A stretch of 64,000 bases of DNA from Riptortus pedestris (Eukaryota; Arthropoda; Insecta; Hemiptera; Alydidae). Numbering within the stretch: position 1 is the first letter of the stretch; each line of letters opens with the position of its first letter. The translations under genes were made by a program, and so were the position numbers. Below are positions 59,772 to 64,000 of this stretch, in pieces. The stretch lies in the NCBI GenBank assembly GCA_019009955.1, contig CM032229.1, positions 76,925,001 to 76,989,000 of the forward strand. Direction: 5' to 3'. The notes under the pieces were generated by a model that did not search any database, had not been told where the DNA came from, and worked only from the letters and a program-made list of their open reading frames with translations.

Positions 59772-60963
59772 CTTAGCAGATTTCCCTTAAGACGATTTGT
59801 GTAAAACACAAGATCAATTAGGTAACGGCTGAAATCGGGCCAGTGGAAAAAGGGGGGGGGGTTAGGAAGAGGAATTTCGAAAATTGATTATACATACATG
59901 GTTGAAAAAGAGTCAATGCCTCCGCCAGGTTTTAAATATTATTTCAGAGCTAGATTTCGAGGTCCTGCCACATCATCAGTGTTCTGTTAAATTCATCATA
60001 CACAAAATAGAAAAATATATTATATTTATAAATTGTTAATTATATAAAATAAATGTTCTTTAAAAAAACTTATGTTGTTGTGACTAATTGTATTTTTAAC
60101 ATTTTTATTTAAGTTTTGTTGTAATGATTATGGTGTAGTTTATTGCTTTTGTAGCAGTGGTATATATTTCTTTTAGAAAATTATGAACTTACATATTGTG
60201 TGTGCCTTAAATTTAACTAACACTGATGATGAGGCAGGACCTCGAAATCTAGCTCTGATATAAATATTAAAAACTTTTTCAACTACGGATGTATACATCA
60301 ACCCTCCCCATCCCCCAAGCCAAATCAAATAATTCAAATTAAAAATCTCTGTTACTTGTATTATACTTCACAGCGAAAAATTATACAGAACCACTCTTAT
60401 TGAATATGTAAGTTTTAATAAATGTTGTCATATACATTGCTTCTCTATTGTGAATATTAACCGAGATATTTGCATTTTGTTTAGTTTATGCCTTCAGTAA
60501 ACCTATATCTATACCATACCAGCTATTTAATTGTTTCAGTCAACACTAAGTATCATATCCTTTCTGACTGAAATGGACCACGATTAGTGTAGGTTTAAAG
60601 GAAGGGTGAATTCCAAAAATCAAAATATTTCCGCTTAGTCAGATTGAAAAATATTATAGACCCAATTTAGTCATAGTGCCATTTTTTGCAATTATTGTAT
60701 AATAAACGTTTTCTTTATCTCGAATATTAAACGAGTTATTTGTATATTTACGTTTTCAGCAGCCATAATTAATCGTCTAATTTTAACATTAAGTAACAAA
60801 GTCTTTAATAATTTCATTTCCAGCCTATATTTTAGTTATTTTTCCTAATCTTATTATTACGGGAGAAATACAGAATATATGGAGAGATGATGATGATGAC
60901 TAGTGTGTCATTCCAGTGTTTGGCAAATCTGCGTTGTTTACGCAGCCCCTGCGTGACGGACTT
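59772..60963 (+). mobile_element. HINE-like element(s), composite, with foldback insertion
   Basis: The left end TCTTAGCAGATTTCCCTTAA is followed by a deletion of arm and microsatellite, then AACGGCTGAAATCGGGCCAG and a G-tract. The foldback at 59885-60300 interrupts it. The core resumes with GCGAAAAATTATACAGAACC and TAACCGAGATATTTGCATTT. A second core-like pass lies at 60565-60760 (CTGACTGAAATGGACCACG, TTTCCGCTTAGTCAGATTG). The right end at 60925-60963 is intact: ACGCAG-CCC-CTGCGT-GACGGACTTT. Two copies are probably merged here. Confidence 0.7.
59885..60300. mobile_element. Foldback element with hammerhead-like motif, copy 3
   Basis: The arms at 59885-59997 and 60209-60300 are inverted: TTCAGAGCTAGATTTCGAGGTCCTGCC on the left is matched by its inverse on the right, and TACATACATGGTTGAAAAAG by TACATCCGTAGTTGAAAAAG. 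The right arm holds CTGATGA-T-GAGG-CAGGA-CCTC-GAAA (60222-60247). The left arm has the same on the minus strand with one stem change. About 210 bases separate the arms, with no coding sequence. It sits inside the HINE-like copy at 59772-60963. Confidence 0.75.
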
Positions 60964-61015
60964 TCAGTTATTTTTGGAAACTACCAAAGTAATATTTTAC
61001 TTAATTTCATGTAAT
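60964..61015. other. Short AT-rich spacer
   Basis: Lies between the HINE-like right end and a SINE tail; nothing else seen. Confidence 0.5.
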
Positions 61016-61072
61016 TGATTCCGATTAGCCTAAGTTGCAAAAAGTGGACGTTAATAAATAATAATATAATTG
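61016..61072 (+). mobile_element. tRNA-derived SINE, 3'-terminal fragment
   Basis: GATTCCGATTAGCCTAAGTTG then AAAAAGTGGACGTTAATAAA with an ATAATA tail: only the last 50 or so bases of the family, a strongly 5'-truncated retrocopy. Confidence 0.8.
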
Positions 61073-61945
61073 ATGCTCATGATCGTCATCTAATCAAGAT
61101 AATACAATATTAAACGATTCCCTGTGGAGGATGACAACCTCGACAATACATATAAACAAATATTGAACCTCTCAAAAATTAGGTGATCAAATTTATTCAG
61201 TGCTTGAAAACAGTATCGTATACTCAAATACATTGACTAGTTGCTTAGAAAAAAAAATCACTAAACAGAAAGCCTCTATTGTATTTAGTTTAAATTAATG
61301 TACGACTGTGTCCGCCGTGAACACGGCCATTTTTGGATTGAATAACAACCATTTCGATATTTGCAGATCTAAGCTTTCTCCGTACCTATTACATGCAAAA
61401 GTTTAAAATTGTAGATGATACTTTCGTATCAGGGAATTTCTTCCAAAATATTTTAAGCAGTAAACGCAGTAGGAATTATACGAAAAGTAAACTACAATCT
61501 GAACATTGACAAAAATCTAGGTGGTATGACTGGAAGCTAAAATGTATTCCATAATTACTAAGAATTCATTAAATTCACTAATTATACAGCTGCTACGTTC
61601 TTAGCTTTTTATTTTCTTAATTACATTATATAACTTTGATTTATTTCTGAAGTATCTCTTTAAAATAGTACAAGCAATATAAAGATATTAGTCGGAATGA
61701 GAGAAAGAATAAATAAAATTTAACTTTAACAAATTTAATTCTCTCTTGAAGTGGCCTTTTTATTGGACCTGATAAATTGCATTATTAGATTACTCATTAA
61801 AATTCAGACTAATGATAAACATATTCCATTTGAGTTGAAGATTTACTTTATTTCTCTACTACATTTCTTTTATTTCATTTCTGTCCCTTAAATGAAATTA
61901 CATTATACAATTAAATTATTAATATCTGTCTCTCGCGCGAACACA

Positions 61946-61948
<3 letters not shown>
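61073..61948. other. No recognised feature
   Basis: AT-rich background. Confidence 0.4.

Positions 61949-62006
<58 letters not shown>
61949..62006. repeat. Compound (GT)n(GA)n microsatellite
   Basis: GT units to 61984, then GA units to 62006. Confidence 0.95.
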
Positions 62007-62007
<1 letters not shown>

Positions 62008-64000
62008 GCTGATGTTTGTAATAAAAAAAGGAAGAAAATATGTTGTCATCATCATTCGCAATGTATAAAATAGTTAAAAATGAATGTGAAATGACTAAGC
62101 GGGGTAGAAGTGAATGAATGACCTTGTTAGCCAGCCCAGTGATTCATAATACAAGCGCTCCAACCGGAAAATGTTACGACATTCTTCATTCATCAAGAGT
62201 TTTCCAGAGTATAAGTTGCATTCTCGGCCAGTTCTATGTGTGAATATCAAACAGGTTGGATGTGTTCATATGTATTAGTTGTGCTTTGTTGGAGTAAAAG
62301 AGAAATAAATTCTTAGTACGATCACATCTTTAATTAACTCGTGACAAAATCTGAAAGCCATTAATGTCCAGTTTTATCAGAGAATTTGACTCGGCTCATT
62401 ACAGCAAATACGTAGATATTTTTGTCATTTGATTGGATGGCATCCCAAAGCTTCACTAATTTTAGAGGAAACAATAACCAGGACACATGGGAATTAAAAA
62501 CAGTTTTGTGGGTCCTTACAGTACATTTCTTAAAAACGCTTAGCGCTCTCAGGAATTTATATTCCCATCTTCAGAGCGTAGGGCTTGCTACTCTGTTGAT
62601 TCGTTCAAACGAGAGCAAACCTTGTTTAAATTCTTATTGACACCATGTCAGTGGGTCAAGAGGTACTGATTGCAATTTGCATTCTCATGCAAGTTAGTGC
62701 CAATCACTAGTCAGCTGAAGGAGGCTAAAGAGCGGGGACTGATCTCTTAATAAGTTTGGTCCTGAGTACATTTCTCTCACTGTTGACCCCTTCCCCGAAG
62801 AATTTAATTCTGAGTAACCTGGAGGCCTCTCTTGTATTTGTCAACCTTTTCCTTCTGTTCATTTTAGTGAATATCATTACTTCCAGCTATCAGTCGTAGC
62901 CAGTATTTGCAGTGCGTTAGAACACATACAGGTATTCATCCAAACGAACGCACACTCACATTCACATACACAATAATTCATTACTTGGAGAGAAGAAAAA
63001 GTTCAATTCTTCACTTCCAACAACACTACTCTGAAATAGTTTATTATGTAACCAATTTATTTTTTATTTTTAAAAAAGGAAATAAACATTCAAATTAAAT
63101 CATCCTATGATGTTTCTTGCAATAGCTAAACTATAAATATAAACAAAGAATTCCCTCCATTTTAAATTTAAATGATTGAATAACCAACGGCTGACGAGCG
63201 AGAATTAAACTTTTGTTACTGTAATTCATCTAAGATTAACCCCATACATCAATCTAAATAATAATCATAAAATATCCCATGTCAAATTTCAAACATTAAT
63301 ACATGAAAGAGAGATGTTAATAGTATATAATGTGGTAAATAAAACAAATCGTCAATAGTATAAATCAAATGTGGTGTTTGCTATAAGTTAATCACATCAA
63401 GTTTCTTCCATCAGACAATTAATTAATTCGAAACTCAATCAGATGTCAGAATGGAATTAGTTCCTAATTGTGCATCTGATCAGAGAAATATAATGACAAT
63501 ACAGAATGTGAATTTACAATAGGCCTTTCATTTTGTAATGTACTGTCGGACGCATTCTCACCATGCCACAGCCTGCCTGTCATTAGCTATGATTAAACCA
63601 GGTCTGTAACCTGAAAATGAACGCCAGAAAGGCACAATTTATATCCGTCACACACGAGTTAATTTCGGGCTGCCACCTACCGGGAGAGTGTTTCAAAGGT
63701 ACGCCATGATCCGCCTTGAGCCCGGATTTGCTTTAAGTTAAGTCGACAAACTGTGAGCTAAGATACCCCACAACAAACTGTTGATTAGCCTGTCAGATTA
63801 AGAGTGCGTTGTAGCTGTCTGCCAGCCTCTCAAACCCTGATCCGACACAAATCATTCCAGATGTAAAAGTAATACTCCACTTTAAAAGTAAGTGGATTAA
63901 ATAGACAATAGCTGAAAGTAACTCCTGAATTAGCCCCTGTTTGAAGTACAAACAATGTATAAAGGACATCTAGTGAAACAATAACTTTACAATATTTATG
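62007..64000. other. No recognised gene
   Basis: Frames of up to 72 codons without motif. A stem-rich module lies at 62534-62575 (separate entry). The stretch at 63530-63860 is less AT-rich (GGGCTGCCACCTACCGGGAG) but has no open frame. Confidence 0.4.
62534..62575 (-). other. Hammerhead-like module with paired stems
   Basis: Minus strand: TCTGAAGA, then T, then a stem GGGAAT/ATTCC(T) around ATAA, then GAGA, then GCGC-TAA-GCGT. The order matches CUGANGA / stem II / GA(A)A / stem III, with the A before the third stem able to pair with a U after it. The second A of GAAA reads G. No clear stem I could be formed with the flanks. Probably a decayed member of the same class as the foldback motifs. 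Confidence 0.4.

Overview
This 64 kb window looks like gene-free nuclear DNA from an AT-rich invertebrate, most likely an arthropod. No open reading frame exceeds about 145 codons and none reads as an intact host gene. There are no operons, ribosome-binding sites, rRNA genes or free-standing tRNA genes. The content is microsatellites, tRNA-derived SINEs, many copies of one non-autonomous DNA element, a solo LTR and decayed retroelement coding relics. It could be intergenic DNA or the inside of a large intron; the sequence does not decide which. The species is not identifiable from what is visible.

The dominant component is one repeat family, called HINE-like here, with about 20 full or partial copies on both strands (3.5-4.6, 6.4-7.0, 10.1-10.7, 18.0-18.4, 19.5-20.3, 23.0-23.4, 26.0, 28.7, 29.9-30.8, 32.2-32.7, 35.6-35.9, 37.5-37.8, 40.9-41.5, 51.0-51.6, 52.9-53.5, 58.8-59.4 and 59.8-61.0 kb). 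One end carries AGCAGATTTCCC just inside the terminus, followed by an (AT)n tract. The other end carries the inverse GGGAAATCTGCT, then a perfect hairpin (ACGCAG-CCC-CTGCGT) and a short GACGGACTT tail. Subterminal inverted repeats, a microsatellite and a terminal hairpin with short tail are the plan of Helentron-associated (DINE-1/HINE) elements. This family accounts for many of the long AT microsatellites.

The second family is a tRNA-derived SINE of about 200-225 bp with 12 copies. The clearest copy (40433-40659, minus strand) has a 13-bp target-site duplication. One SINE (25854-26213) is split by a HINE-like insertion, which gives a relative age. Three foldback elements (7.05-7.86, 46.76-47.10 and 59.89-60.30 kb) have inverted arms with a CTGANGA-N-stem-GAAA module resembling the hammerhead ribozyme core known from Penelope-like retroelements. 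Two of the foldbacks sit inside HINE-like copies.

Other recognisable items are a 612-bp solo LTR with ATAC target duplications, TATA box and insect-type initiator (49486-50097); a reverse-transcriptase fragment (27.2 kb); a frameshifted transposon-associated protein relic (43.5-44.2 kb); a roughly 297-bp tandem unit inside a retroelement-like block ending in (CAAA)n (8.1-9.1 kb); and a 120-bp palindrome (12.2 kb). The rest is AT-rich sequence with no assignable feature. Some moderately GC-richer patches (9.6-10.0, 15.2-15.5, 47.6-48.1, 50.4-50.9, 63.5-63.9 kb) are noted for conservation checks.
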